Under the pieces are notes generated by a model. It ran no database searches. It had not been told where the DNA came from and was given only the letters and a program-made list of their open reading frames with translations. From the NCBI GenBank assembly GCA_963978905.1, contig OZ022257.1, positions 37,663,416 to 37,727,415 of the forward strand: a DNA stretch of 64,000 nt. Direction: 5' to 3'. The stretch is from Trichostrongylus colubriformis (lineage: Eukaryota > Nematoda > Chromadorea > Rhabditida > Trichostrongylidae). Positions within the stretch are counted from its first letter, which is position 1; each line of letters opens with the position of its first letter. Made by a program: the position numbers and the translations under genes. Shown piece by piece: positions 23,179 to 34,599 of the stretch.

Positions 23179-23917
23179 CAGGGGGTGCCAAGAAAAGAAG
23201 TAATTTTGCTCACGGCTAACATCCGCGAAGTATACAAAGCACTGGTACACGAAAGAGATGTAACTACTAGGACAAAATATTCCCGAAGTGATCCTCCAAA
23301 AGCAGGAACAAGTTGTGGTACTCTGCGTTCACTTTTCTAAAATCATGGAACATTTACTCGGCGCAGTCGGGCCTTAGAGCACCTACGGAATCAAAGTCCG
23401 CTTAGAACAGTGGAGCCAGGTTCCGTGGTAGGTCTTTTGCGGGAAGCCTCCCAAATATTGACCCTTCGGTTCATGGAAGTCACAGAACTCTTGCTTCTCG
23501 AACAACGCTGCTATGATCCGAAGTATCATTTTCTGTGCCTCAAACCTGCCTCCGGAGGGGTTACAATGGTATCGGCACGTTCTGGATTTTGGAAACCGAA
23601 GGCGCTGGAAAAAAAGGAATTCTTTAGAACATCACCCAATATGAATCCCTTTAGGTACCCAGACTTAGCGGACCTCAGCAAGGTTCTGACGAGTGCGGCG
23701 AAATCTTCATTTTTGCCTTGTTGAGGTGGCACATCATATTCACTCAGAAAAGGCTCCTGATCCTGTTCGTGCAGAAGGCTGTCACGGAGTTTAGTGATAG
23801 TATGAAGTGTGCTGTTGAATTTGTGGATGCAAACACGTCGTCAGATTTTGCTGAAGTTCGACTTATGTGGGGTTGAAAATGGAGGGAATAATTAATTTTT
23901 TTCATTGGCACCCCCTG
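23179..23917. mobile_element. TA-flanked non-autonomous TIR element
   Basis: The ends CAGGGGGTGCCAA are exact for 13 bp and diverge afterwards. TA flanks lie at 23177-23178 and 23918-23919. The 739 bp element has a 104-codon open frame (23410-23724) that resembles no transposase I recognise. Confidence 0.85.
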
Positions 23918-23919
23918 TA

Positions 23920-24740
23920 TGTATAACGAAAAAAAAACTTATTTTCCGTGGACGATTCGTTTGAGGAAAATGACCTGGTCAAAACGGAACTCCTCCTATT
24001 CACTCCGCTAAAAACTGGGGTACCCATGTTGATAACTTCAATGTCCCCTTTGTTCAGTATCTTCGTATGCCTGAAAAATTCTTACCGCTTCTCACAAAAG
24101 GTTTCTTCTCCTTTCTAACATGTTTCACGACGCGAACATTTTCACCGAATAGATGCGTGCTGTACCCCCTTGAGGACATGTGTATGCATATGATTGCTTT
24201 CAGTTCCGCTGTAAAAGACGGATACTGTAGGACTTACCAGAGAGGAGTAATAGTCCAGCTTGAGAAACGCAATTATGATAGATGAATAGCTGAGTGGTAC
24301 TGACGCGGACTTCAATCAGCATGTAAAGCTTTCGGTCATAGGTTGGATCCCTGGTACCGTGCTTCCTTATTCCCCCGTCGACTAATATTTGTTCAGAAAG
24401 TGCATCTACTTCGGTATTCAGAGCCTTCGGTATTAGTCTAACTCTTCATTTGAAATCTGGAAGAGACCGATCCTTGAGTTTCCTCATCAACCCTTGCATT
24501 AAGGGGATGTACATATAGTCATAACCGGTACGTATGTATGCTCAAAATTCCATCACTTTTAAAATAGATGACGATCTTCCACGGAATGGTCAAGACAAAT
24601 CAGCTTCCAACAGAAAGCACACTATTACGGAAGGTCTCCATACACGCAACAGACGCATTGAAATATTTCAAAGGTTCTAAAATCATGGATTTCGGAAGAA
24701 TGCGACTAACATAAGTTTCGGGTATGTGGCATGTGTTCCA
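23920..24740. other. No gene seen
   Basis: A plus-strand frame at 24067-24285 (72 codons) has no recognisable motif. Otherwise AT-rich. Confidence 0.35.
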
Positions 24741-24744
24741 ATGG

Positions 24745-24820
24745 ATGGTATGGGGTCAGGTCGAGCTCATGGTGGGTTTGCCTCGCGAGACAATTGATTT
24801 ATAATACTACTGATTCCAAG
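24745..24820 (+). repeat. Unclassified interspersed repeat, partial copy
   Basis: Carries ATGGGGTCAGG, GTGGGTTTGCCTCGCGAGAC and AATTGATTTA in the order seen at 11735 and, inverted, at 17265. Confidence 0.6.
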
Positions 24821-24829
24821 ATCTTACAA

Positions 24830-25850
24830 GGGAAAGACCCTAGGTCGAAGTGGCCATTCGGAATGGGATACATACGGTCCGACGTATTTTCGGACGCTGA
24901 TCTCGAATCTGTATTCGAAATTTGCAAAACGATTCTCTGAGCGGAGGTATGGAGGTTTTTTTTTGAATGAGCGGTTCATCAGCATGGCCGTTGCTGAGCA
25001 GTCAACGGCCTCAGCGGCTCAGTGGTAGTGCTCCGGATCTGCAGGAGAGGGGTCGAGGGTTTGCTCCCCGCCAGTGCGAGTTTTTTTTTTTGCATTTTGT
25101 GTTTCATTGTCAGTAAGTGCTTTTCTTCCACTTCTGGACGTTTCCATGGACTGGTACCTATCACACCCATCATTTACTCTGCCACTTTATCTATAAGTAC
25201 TGACATTACTCACAAGGGTAGGATATCGATTCGAGGAAATTTCCGTACCACATGAATTAGGCGCTTTTGCGTGAAAAGATTATGATATTCGTGCACAGGG
25301 GGTCGAATTACCCCTCTGTGCAAATTTTCAGCTAGTTTTTGGTCCAGCTTCGAAAAATTGGGGGTGGCCAGGTTATAAAGTGGTAGATTTTGAATTTTCT
25401 TCTACAGAAAACCCTGCAACCTGAACAAGATAGCCTACACATACCTTTTACACTTGCCCATCGCACTAAATGTACGAAACAAGTGTCAATTAGGAGCATT
25501 TCCTAGGCAAGGGTCAACGACTTCTCCTTTGTTCAATGGGCTGCCACCCTACAGCCCGTGAATTTTTCCGAAATTTGGTCAAATTCTCGAATTGGCTAAG
25601 AACTTGTCTTCTGGGGTAATTTGACTCCCTGAACACGAAAATCTCCCTGGTTTTGCGCAAGAAGGTCTGGCTCGCGTGCTATGGGCTTTCAAACCTACCA
25701 TAATAGTATTGTTTTCAAAAAAAGCCTCCATAACTCCGCTCAGAGAATCGTTTTGCAAATTTCGAATACAGATTCGAGATCAGCGTCCGAAAATACGTCG
25801 GATCATATGTATCCCATTCCGAATGGCCACTTCGACCTGTGGTCCTTCCC
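24830..25850. repeat. Long inverted repeat, 126-bp arms, about 770-bp interior
   Basis: The arms 24830-24955 and 25725-25850 are complementary at roughly 95 percent by eye (GTCGAAGTGGCCATTCGGAA, CGACGTATTTTCGGACGCTG, CGAATCTGTATTCGAAATTT blocks). Such conserved arms suggest a fairly recent transposition or gene conversion. The interior holds a tRNA-like sequence and a short hairpin near 25298-25320. No transposase was seen. Confidence 0.85.
25007..25080 (+). ncRNA. tRNA-like sequence followed by a T-tract (probable tRNA-derived repeat)
   Basis: GGCTCAGTGGTAGTGC resembles a tRNA D-arm and internal promoter A box. GGGTTTGCTCCC resembles a degenerate T-arm or B box with a pairable stem. CTCC and GGAG could form a short anticodon stem. 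A run of eleven T (25081-25091) would end polymerase III transcription. The acceptor stem does not pair and the anticodon loop is irregular, so a working tRNA is unlikely; a tRNA pseudogene or SINE head fits better. Confidence 0.35.
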
Positions 25851-26044
25851 TTGTTAGCTAAGTAGCTAATCCACTTATGTTGAGGAGCAATGCCAAGAAA
25901 TAATAAAGATTTGGGAAGTCAAACTATATAATAAAATTAAGTGTATCTGAAATAAATAATTACGTAGTGACATCTTTCGATAAATGCAATTCTCAATTGA
26001 AAACACATAATATTCGTAGGGGAGTAAAAGGAAGTGGATGAAAT

Positions 26045-26175
26045 AGTCCATAATATAAAGTTTCACTTTGGTAGAAGTGTTAGTTCCGTCGTTCTCATAG
26101 TGGACTGTCCGCCACTCACCACTGGTGACCTGGCCTGTAGGAACACTCGTGCCAACGCTCGCACATAACCCATGA
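26045..26175 (-). repeat. Unclassified interspersed repeat, inverted copy
   Basis: Shares AGTCCATAATA, TTCTCATAGTG and CACTGGTGACCTG blocks with 11955-12105. Confidence 0.5.
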
Positions 26176-26813
26176 ATTTCCCTTCGTGTCACTAAGGCAT
26201 TTCGCTCTAGAGAAGCAGATGTTGACAATGAAATTGTTAAGTTCCTGGGAGCGATATACGAACTTGTAAGTCGTGCTGCTCAAATAATGGTGATGTGGAT
26301 ATTGCAATGCCCTTCTTGCTAATCGAAAAATCTCAAAATATAGCCTTCAGTCTGAATTGGTCGTTGCCCCACTGCCTATGCGGAGAGATTTTGTTCACTT
26401 GCTGTGCTACCAAAAGTTGTACCGTCTGAACGCCATCACGGAATATTCGCGAGTTAGTGAAATATTGGCTTTCAATATCTGGGAGTTCAGACGACACTGC
26501 CTGCTATAGATTTGCCAAGTCAATGGTTCTATTCGCTCTCTTTCGTTTCCGGTGGTTTCCGTATTTTCCATGTCAAATGTTCTGAATGAAAAAGCCTGAG
26601 TAAGAAAGTTTCTAGGCTTTTCTCTTTCACATACGCCAGATAGGGTCGTAAATTTCTCAAAAACCTGAATGAATAAGCTCCCTGGTCAGGTGAGTGTAGA
26701 CGGCAAAAAAAAGAAAAAAAGATTCATCAGCGACTCGGATTCGTGTCCTTGTCTCCGAAAAGAGACGACCCTAACCATTACCATCCACTTTGTATCCCCC
26801 ACATTACTTGCAG
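26176..26813. other. No confident gene
   Basis: A GGTCAG/GTGAGT donor-like site at about 26689 follows a very short frame. No exon could be built around it. Confidence 0.3.
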
Positions 26814-27086
26814 ACTATTTGCCCTCGCATAGGCATCGAAAGGGGCAACGAAAGAAACGCGATTGAGGCTGATGCTTTCTGTTATCGAACAGCTCGAGCT
26901 CAAAAGAGATTATTTGTGGCAGAACTCTCGTTAAAAAAGCGCACCTTGGGGATTTATTGCGATCTCATTGCGCTTCTTTTGACTATAACACATTTTCTCC
27001 TTTTGACTATAACACATTTTCAAAAAACAAGAAATGTGGCTTGGACTTCTTGCAACACCACTCGTTCTGAGAGGCACTCTTTCTGA
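26814..27086 (+). CDS. Putative exon with in-frame 24-bp tandem duplication
   Basis: The frame opens directly after the strong acceptor CACATTACTTGCAG and runs 90 codons to a stop. The first half looks coding (ERNAIEADAFCYRTARAQKR, LFVAELSLKKR). At 26976-27023 a 24-bp unit (CTTTTGACTATAACACATTT then TCTC or TCAA) occurs twice in frame. No domain was recognised and no donor was chosen. Confidence 0.28.
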   Translation, partial: TICPRIGIERGNERNAIEADAFCYRTARAQKRLFVAELSLKKRTLGIYCDLIALLLTITHFLLLTITHFQKTRNVAWTSCNTTRSERHSF

Positions 27087-28019
27087 TGGTACTTAGAGAC
27101 CTGTCAAAGCTCCCAATTCGTAAGACATCCGGACATCAGGGAGAGTGGCTACCCCTCCCTAGCCTTTTAGCGGATGTAGGGTTGGGAGCGATCTGTTGGT
27201 CTATTGAACCACAAGCAGAGCATTCAGTGGCATTCAAGTGCATTGCTGCTACTTGCATGTGCCGCTATCGAATACACATAGGCATTGCGTCACTGCAGCC
27301 CTCTGTGATTTGAAATGACATCTATTTGCAAACAACGATTATTTGCTGTACATGAATGTCCACGCCGTGCATCGTAGGGGCTATGCGAATGATAATCGAC
27401 CAACGTTTTGAAGGTAATTCAATTAACGGCGACCGAGCAGGTTCATCAGTCCCATAAAAAATGGAAAGAAACACTTTGCAATGAACAAATTTCGTGAATC
27501 AACAGTAGATCTGAAATACGATCTGCACTGTCTGCACATTTGTACACTGTAGGAGCTTCCAAAGCAATGGCTAGAGGCTTGAAGCCGTAGAATCGCCGTA
27601 GCATAATACTTAAAAAGCCTTTCCACACCCACTTAGTTAAACGGTTCAAGTAGCTACGTAATTTCGGCACGGCCTCCATATGATTCAACGATCTACGTGG
27701 TTCACCCAAGGCAAGTTACTCGCAAAATTCGCGCAAATCAAAAGGAAGCATCCGAAGCGCAGACGATGAAGCATCCGATGTTGAACAACCTTTTGTGAGC
27801 TGCTCCATGCTAATTACATTCGAAATTACAAATGAAGAATTGGAAGGTGTGGGTTTTTCAGGAGGAAGTATTCAGGATTTCGTACGGCCATTTGAAGAAG
27901 AGCGACATCACTTCGCCACTTTCAGAACATTTCAGCAATATCACAGTATTTTTTTCCACAAACATGGTGTTTAAATGGAAGCACTTAAACATAGAAGTTT
28001 GTATAAGATGCTCGGAGCT
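27087..28019. other. No confident gene
   Basis: Minus-strand frames at 27423-27709 and a plus frame at 27832-28038 lack recognisable motifs; the latter is opposite the candidate exon at 28020. Confidence 0.3.
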
Positions 28020-28230
28020 TCATGATTCTGAATTGTAGTCGAGTGGCTGATTTTCGAGGGAAAGATTCCAGCTCTTATCATCATCAATAGACGATGGTAA
28101 CTGCTGTTCTGAACTCTGAAAACGAGCAGATCGCTTTGATCCGGAGCATCTACAAGCGATGACCAGACATTGAGCTCCTTTGCTGTGCTTCACATCGAAA
28201 GTGCAAATGCACGTGGAACCATCGGGCTTT
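28020..28230 (-). CDS. Candidate terminal exon, cysteine-rich then acidic tail
   Basis: On the minus strand the frame is open from 28262 to a stop at 28020-28022. GCTTCATTTGCAG gives a good acceptor ending at 28231. The exon encodes PDGSTCICTFDVKHSKGAQC and CRCSGSKRSARFQ, then a polar acidic tail ending NQPLDYNSES. Alternation of cysteines with beta-strand-like stretches faintly recalls the last strands and helix of a phosphotyrosine-binding domain, but this is only a resemblance. Upstream exons were not identified; a MITE lies beyond at 28749. Confidence 0.4.
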
Positions 28231-28748
28231 CTGCAAATGAAGCAAGCGCAGCCAATGTTCTTTTAATGGTCATCGAATTGATAATGCTTTCCGGATAATT
28301 GCACGAACACAGCTATTATCAAATTCGGTCTCGGATTTGTCGTTTATTCCCATTTACTGGAAATGTACCATTGCGATACATTTCATTCCTGCTGCAGAGT
28401 TTTGTTTTTGGAACATGGACTTCCCTGATTTTTCTAAACTCTATATGAATCTGTGCCCATCAGCAGTTTTACGTCAGGTTCCAGTTTTCCTCTTCTTTGC
28501 ATAGAGGTCCTCAAATTGCATTGGATTAGGGTCGCCTTTGAAATACCTCATTGAGCTGAAGTACTTGGTTCAATCTCACCTTGAATACTTACTTTATAAT
28601 GTAGCACCATGAAAATGGGGACGGTACAGGGATACTGAATAGTTACATGACGCTCGTGTCGGTAGCGTACCATATATTATTTTCGTACGGACGGGATTGA
28701 GATGAGCGACTTCTTCACTCCTGTATCACACTTTAGTAGGATTTTTGA

Positions 28749-28922
28749 AGGCACATTCCACGCTCGCTGATGGGTGGAGTACAGATGACTCTCCATTGGT
28801 CGTCGGCGGCTGAGAGGCGGTCTCTCCACGCCCTATTGCCTGTGGTCGATACGCCCCCAGCGCCCGACCACCAATGGAGAGTCAATTGTTTCTCCACCCA
28901 TCAGCGAGCGCGGAATGTGCCT
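28749..28922. mobile_element. MITE with AGGCACATTCC ends, decayed TTAA flanks
   Basis: The left end AGGCACATTCCACGCTCGCT and the right end (inward AGGCACATTCCGCGCTCGCT) continue into GATGGGTGGAG and ACTCTCCATTGGT in both arms. The 174 bp unit is almost entirely palindromic. The termini equal those of the TTAA element at 17086. Its flanks read TTGA and ATAA, consistent with mutated TTAA. Confidence 0.8.
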
Positions 28923-28994
28923 ATAAACATGTAAGGAGTACACGGATTTCTACCTCAGTCACCGATAGGTTGGAGAGGAAGCAGCGCGAAGTAG

Positions 28995-29116
28995 CATAAG
29001 CGCTACGGTGATGTGAAACTTTATGACGGGAACGTTCTACTCATTCCGGTAATGCTTACAGTAACCTTGGCGGAGCACGCGTCTTCCTTGGATCACGTAA
29101 AAGTCATGCAGTGGAG
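28995..29116 (+). CDS. Putative exon, unrecognised gene
   Basis: It follows GCGAAGTAG and ends at a strong donor GGAG/GTAAGT. The 40-codon open phase encodes RYGDVKLYDGNVLLIPVMLT followed by VTLAEHASSLDHVKVMQW. The composition looks coding, but the acceptor is weak and no family was recognised. Confidence 0.3.
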
Positions 29117-31370
29117 GTAAGTCACTGTTTAGCATTCAGCACCGTCGTCAATATCTCTTCGATTCCCATAGCAACGTAAAGGTTGTTAGAAATGCAAAAT
29201 GAAAAGCTGATGTGTACGAGACAGTACGAGATTTGAGAAGTCTATTCAAAAACTCTGAAGGCTGCAAAAGTCTCTATAGTTTACTGAATATATTCTATAA
29301 TAACATTTCGTACGTGTCATTTACGTCAGACCTGAATAGTGGCAGTTTTGTTATGTAACGTCTGTGCTATACATATTACTAACCCACGCGATTCTGCGCC
29401 AGCAAAAAAATCATCAATCATAAATTCAACTCAGTCAAAGCAATTCAACCCATTCACCGCATGTCAGCCATGAGGAGTGGTTTATTTCTCCTATGTTGGA
29501 AATGCTCCGTTAGTTTTCTCTAATGATAAGTTTTTCATTGTCTTCCGGAAGTTTTCTGTGTTCTCTGGATGTGGTTCGTGTTGATGATGACCGATGTATA
29601 CGTAATAAATTAATTATCTTTAGTAGAAAACCTCAGAGAATAAGAGAGGATCAACTCCGTTGGGGTAAAAGCATTTACATGGTTTGAAATGAACCAACTT
29701 CCATATATGTGAAGTGCTTTTTTCCTACTATAGTACCAAACTAAACTTAATACATGTGTAATCAGAATTTGCAGTATTTCTCTGCAACAAGGAATGGTAG
29801 CTTTTGCAGGCCGGCTGTGCTTCGTTGAAGACCATAAAACTTTTTTTTTTCAAAATGCTACTGCCTGATGCCAGGGCAGTACCCCGAGCCCAACTCTCTT
29901 TGAAGCTGTCATGGAAATAAGGCCTTATCAGGCATTTCGTCCTTTTTCCCTCTCTTGGGAACATTGCAGGGACAATTTCGGCCGATTATGGTAAATGAAT
30001 GTTGAGGCGTTAAGTAGTACAACATAGGAGAAATAACAGGATGACACTACCAAGAACATGAGAAACGGACCCTCTCCTCACACCTTCCCTACAATCACCT
30101 TCGTATCTCTAGCCGCTAAGGGCTAGATGAAGACGACGAGGGGCCATGCCAAGCGCCCGCGAACGTTGCTCGGTCTCGCAGCAACTTGCCGTGGCTCGAT
30201 GTGAAGTGTGATGAGACCGTGACAGAGGCCTATGAGGTGCGCATTCCAAAGTGAGTCTCGCCACAGTTATTTCTTCATTACTGCTCCTTCCCGACCCAAA
30301 TACGTCCAGTGACGGTATGCAGCAACAAAGAATTTTTGCTGCTATGTATTCCGTTTTTTTTGGAATCAAGATTCCATTATGCCTAGAATAAATATCAATG
30401 GATTGGGTGTCACTTTTCACAAAGTGCCATACTTCTGCTCATAACGTGCCCCACTCATGGAAACACATCCAGCCCTTCCATTACAAAATCGTGGCCAAAC
30501 CCGCAATGGGAGGTATCGGCTTGCACCCACTCCTAGTGTGGGATCATAGTGTAGGCCACTAAGGTATCTAAATTCTCTTTCAGACTCAGGATGGAATCTG
30601 AATGTCTCATGTGTTTCGATGCTTTTACTTGATGATATCCTTACTAGAATTCCATGAACCTGCAGATAAGCCAAGATAACATCATTTTCCTCTAACCCGT
30701 ACACTCACGAGATATTTAGTTCTGCATGCTCTTAAACTACGAGCTATTGGTTTGAACAAGAGCCCTATGCACTGAATTGATGGCACTTTGACCTCTGCTC
30801 GTTTTGATAAACCAAATCGTCTTAGCGCATGATCCGTGTGTAAACAAGGGATAAGAAAATGTCGATAAGAGAACGACACTGGTACATTAAAATTCGCAAC
30901 ATTCGCAAATTCCGCTATTATCGTCATGTGTCAGCTCGCTGGTGTTCAGGCAAGCAGTCACAACCACCCTAGAAGAAAACGTAGATATGTGAAAAGAAAA
31001 GGTAACGAGAACGTGGAGATTAAGTAACATTGCTATTCAAATTGAGCTAATCATAGGCGCGTTTTGGGCATCATTTCGCGAGTTCACAGCTCGAAATTCA
31101 CTTTAGCATAGTATGTCCACCTATGACGCCCTTCCCCAAGGCGAATATCCATCTTCATCAATAATACCACTCCGCAGAATCAGCTATATGTCTCCTGATT
31201 GTTGATCATTCACCTTCAATGGAGAGTAGCTTATATCACCGGAAAGAAGCAGTTCTGCTCCACCGTAAGACCTACCGTAGCTCTTGCAGTTCGTTAAGTT
31301 GCAGACATTAACACATGCGATACTTTTCTAAGACGTCGAGTGTGAACCCGATGGATTTTTCTATCACTAC
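29117..31370. other. No confident gene
   Basis: Minus-strand frames at 30109-30420, 30417-30704 and 30682-30927 have no recognisable domain or splice context. A run near 31180-31290 on the minus strand (SYGRSYGGAELLLSG) might be a degenerate downstream exon of the copy at 31371. Confidence 0.3.
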
Positions 31371-31469
31371 CTTTTTTACCCTTTCGCTTGTTCTCCCACT
31401 CTTTGTTCCACTTAAAAGTTGCTGTTTGTTTCACTCTGTTCACATTATCATGAATGAATGAATTACACT
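31371..31469 (-). CDS. Putative exon, paralogue of the exon at 40103-40209
   Basis: On the minus strand it follows TTGTTGTCTCGTAG, encodes SFIHDNVNRVKQTATFKWNK then EWENKRKGKK, and ends AAAAAAG/GTAGTG. The exon at 40103-40209 has the same layout (CACGTAG acceptor, FIH-x(2)-V-x(2)-VK core, lysine-rich end, donor after A-rich codons), and the DNA between ATTCATTCAT and the acceptor aligns. The downstream exon is degenerate, so this copy may be a pseudogene. No family was recognised. Confidence 0.35.
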
Positions 31470-31827
31470 CTACGAGACAACAAATGACATCTTCCACAGT
31501 AAGCAACTCGGAAAGGTATGTATGTTGCGGTTTTAAGAGATGCGCGAGATAAGCGAATTCAGACTGCAATGTCGCGCTTTCAAATGCGGATTCCTCTACT
31601 GATTATCGCTTTTACCCTCGGATAATCGTCCCAAAACGGTTATTTCTTACAATCTTCCACTTTTTTCCGACTCCTGCCGGTACCTTCAACAGACCACAGT
31701 GCGACCTCCACCTCGTTTCAACCATGATCCTGGTCAGAGATCAGAGCCTTTACGTGCATGTCAAGAAGTTTATATAGGAGAGATGTAGAACCTGCAGTGG
31801 TAATGGGTCGCCCTCCATGATTAACAC

Positions 31828-31866
31828 CGTTTTCGTAAAGCGGAAACGTACCGCTTTACGAAAACG
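31828..31866. repeat. Perfect palindrome, 16-bp arms, 7-nt loop
   Basis: CGTTTTCGTAAAGCGG at 31828-31843 is matched exactly by its inverse at 31851-31866. Confidence 0.95.
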
Positions 31867-31869
31867 AAC

Positions 31870-34367
31870 AAAATCGTTACGGAGTGACCATGTGTGACTC
31901 GAGGTGTTGCACGACTTCCAAACCGCATTTTTTGATTATTTGAAACTGTATCGTGTTAATATTAACACTATGTATGTATATGTTTTCAAATATGGAGAAT
32001 AGAATATCTTTCTGGGACCGTGGTCCTCCAAAAAGTAGGTAGGATTTGGGCACCACGCTTTTGAACAGCAATAACAAAACAAATTTTTTTATTTAGAATG
32101 TTGTGCATATGCACACACTATTAAAATGGTTTGTTCAAGAATTTGAGCTATTATGATCTTCATGGGGAATTTTTGATGTCGATTACTGGGTTATATTATG
32201 CATGAGATCTACTTTTTATGTTGGCTTTGTTAATAACCTCGTAGTTGAGCCATTACGCGTGCATTTTCATGGTGCTTCTGGAAACAGTTGAAGTAATACC
32301 TCACCTCCTTGACATACCGAACTTTTGATGTTCACCACCGGAATTTTTGAGCATATGGGGCGATGTGAACTTGTATTGTTTTGTTGTATCATCCAAGCAA
32401 AAATCTCAGTTTTCTTCAAAATAATTGGAGATTATGAGGACAACTCTACTTACCTCGATATTAGCAAGGCTACTCAGTTCTACCATTCGAACATCGACTA
32501 GGATTACTCAATCGACAGCGGCGCTAACTGCATAGCTGTACAAAATTTCAGTTTTGCTCAGAAGTGGAGTTAACATACAACGCGCTACAAATATGAAGTG
32601 CAGTAAACAACCGTTATGTTATTCTCCACGTATGAAAACGTATCCTGACAGCTTTGGCCCTCAGAAAAGGGCTTTTTCATGTGATCCAAAAAAGGACGGT
32701 CGTAGGTGAACACGTGCAACTCATGGTGTTATGGTACGCTTTGAAGACTCAGTAGAATCTTCTGGCGATATTTGCGGGAAAAGCGAAAACGGTCTTGGTC
32801 TGTTACATGTAGTTCTACATAGCTATTACACATGGACAGAAGTACGAGTTGTACCATGAATTCGTGAGACTTGTTACTATATGTTCCACGATTCCTCTTT
32901 CCTTTCTCACAAACTGTTTATTTGATTTCGTTTTTTTATTGCTTTTCTTAAAGCTTTTCTGTTCCAAGAAAAGCTGTTATTTTCTTTGCGGAGTATGGTT
33001 ATTTGATAATTTCAAGTTTAGAGAGCATTGTTTCCGAAAGTCTCATACTGATCTAAATGTGCATGAAACAAGTATTAATTTGCTTCGCATACATACGCTT
33101 GGAGATGGACCAACCAGGAGGCAAACACATGTCTCCATTTTTCGCTGCTGCTCTTCTTCATTCATAATCGAAGTCTTATCAAATAGCTTTATTTGAACGA
33201 AGTACCTCAATTTTATCATTTGATTGATCTATGGTGTCTTATATCCCCCATACATATAATTCGACACAGAGCAGAGAATGTTAGCTTTTTGAACCTCGAT
33301 GATAAACGAAGAAGGGCACGTGTCGGAAGTGAACTTTTTGCCTCCTGATTATTCCATTTCTCAGCTTTGAATTATCAATCAATCAATGATACAAAAAACC
33401 AAAATCAGGTGCTGATGGATGCTGAGCTGTGGGCAAAAGCTTTGACCTCGAACGAGACGCACTACATTCACCAGTTTTATAAGGCATAAAGGATCTATTA
33501 TACCCATATATACGCTTTATCAAAAAACAGGAAGAAAAAGTTAAATCTAACGAAGCTATTGTGCGAAGCAACTTTATCGGTTGTGAATCTCAGTGAAGAG
33601 CTATACCTCATTCCTTTTTAAACTTCAATTTTTAACGTGTTTTGAAGTGCTCAGCAGCACCGTAACAATCTCAGATATACTGTGTCGCTCCTTGATTTGT
33701 AATTATTGCACTTTTTGTGGTTTGTTTTTATAACGTCGCCGATATGCAATGGTGAAATATATCATATCTTTACACTTCTATCTACTATATTTGTCAATAC
33801 ATAATTATCAGACCTTTCGAATTACGAGTTTTTGCTTCCCCATTCATTTATTTAATCTTCCACGAACCATTTAAGATTAGACATAAGTCTAGCAATAATT
33901 AAGCAATGACGTGTGGAAACATGGGAACATTGAAGTATATCACATGGTTGAAGTGCAGATGCATGAAGTGATAGCGAAAAAAAACAGATATAAACCGAAA
34001 AACAAAACTGCATTGATAATTCAACAACAGTGCACAGCACTCAGCTATACAACAAACATGAGCAAGTAGATCACATGGATTTAATTTTTCGTAATAATAA
34101 AAATGCTTTTGCGTTGTTCTGTTCACAGCTCAGTTCAAAAATTCTAATTCTCGATTTGTTTTCTGAATCTTCACGTCAAGAAAGTCCTTTCTTACCTTTT
34201 GAGTGATTTTCAAGTGCAAACATGCTGTTGGTGAGAACTCCGTGGCGACTGCTTTCCAAATTAACCACTTAATATGCATGTACTCTCTCAATTTTTGCAT
34301 TTTTGAAATAAGTATTGTTTGAAAAACGCTCAGTAAATATACGTCAACATTACATATAATTCCTGTA
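31870..34367. other. AT-rich stretch, no gene seen
   Basis: Long AT-rich run with chance open frames (for example 32849-33196) lacking motifs. No repeats with clear boundaries were found. Confidence 0.45.
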
Positions 34368-34598
34368 ATGCTTTTTCCACATTGGAGAGAACATGATCTG
34401 CAGCAAAGTATCCGGTTAAATGAAGCCGATGTTATTAAGCTTGTACGGTGGTTCATGTTACAGTTGGCAAAAAACCTAATGAGAGAGCATGTGCAAAACT
34501 TTACGTTCGCTGTACCAATTATTGGCTTCCAAGTCATTATCGATAAGAGTACATGTGCGGAAATTCCGTTGAGACCCTCATCCTCCGTGTTTCTGTAG
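34368..34598 (+). CDS. Open frame, possible exon
   Basis: The frame encodes SIRLNEADVIKLVRWFMLQL and AKNLMREHVQNFTF, which looks like an amphipathic helical protein segment. No acceptor or donor is convincing and no family was recognised. Confidence 0.25.
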   Translation: MLFPHWREHDLQQSIRLNEADVIKLVRWFMLQLAKNLMREHVQNFTFAVPIIGFQVIIDKSTCAEIPLRPSSSVFL

Positions 34599-34599
34599 G

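Noticed and set aside
25007..25080. Functional tRNA gene
   Set aside because: The acceptor stem does not pair, the anticodon stem has a mismatch and the loop lacks the expected T before the anticodon. A tRNA-derived repeat is more likely.
28480..28640. Plus-strand LINE reverse transcriptase remnant (SHLEYLLYNVAP) and antisense exon (RYFKGDPNPMQFEDLYAKKR)
   Set aside because: Both readings are possible over the same bases and neither has flanking support, so no feature was called.
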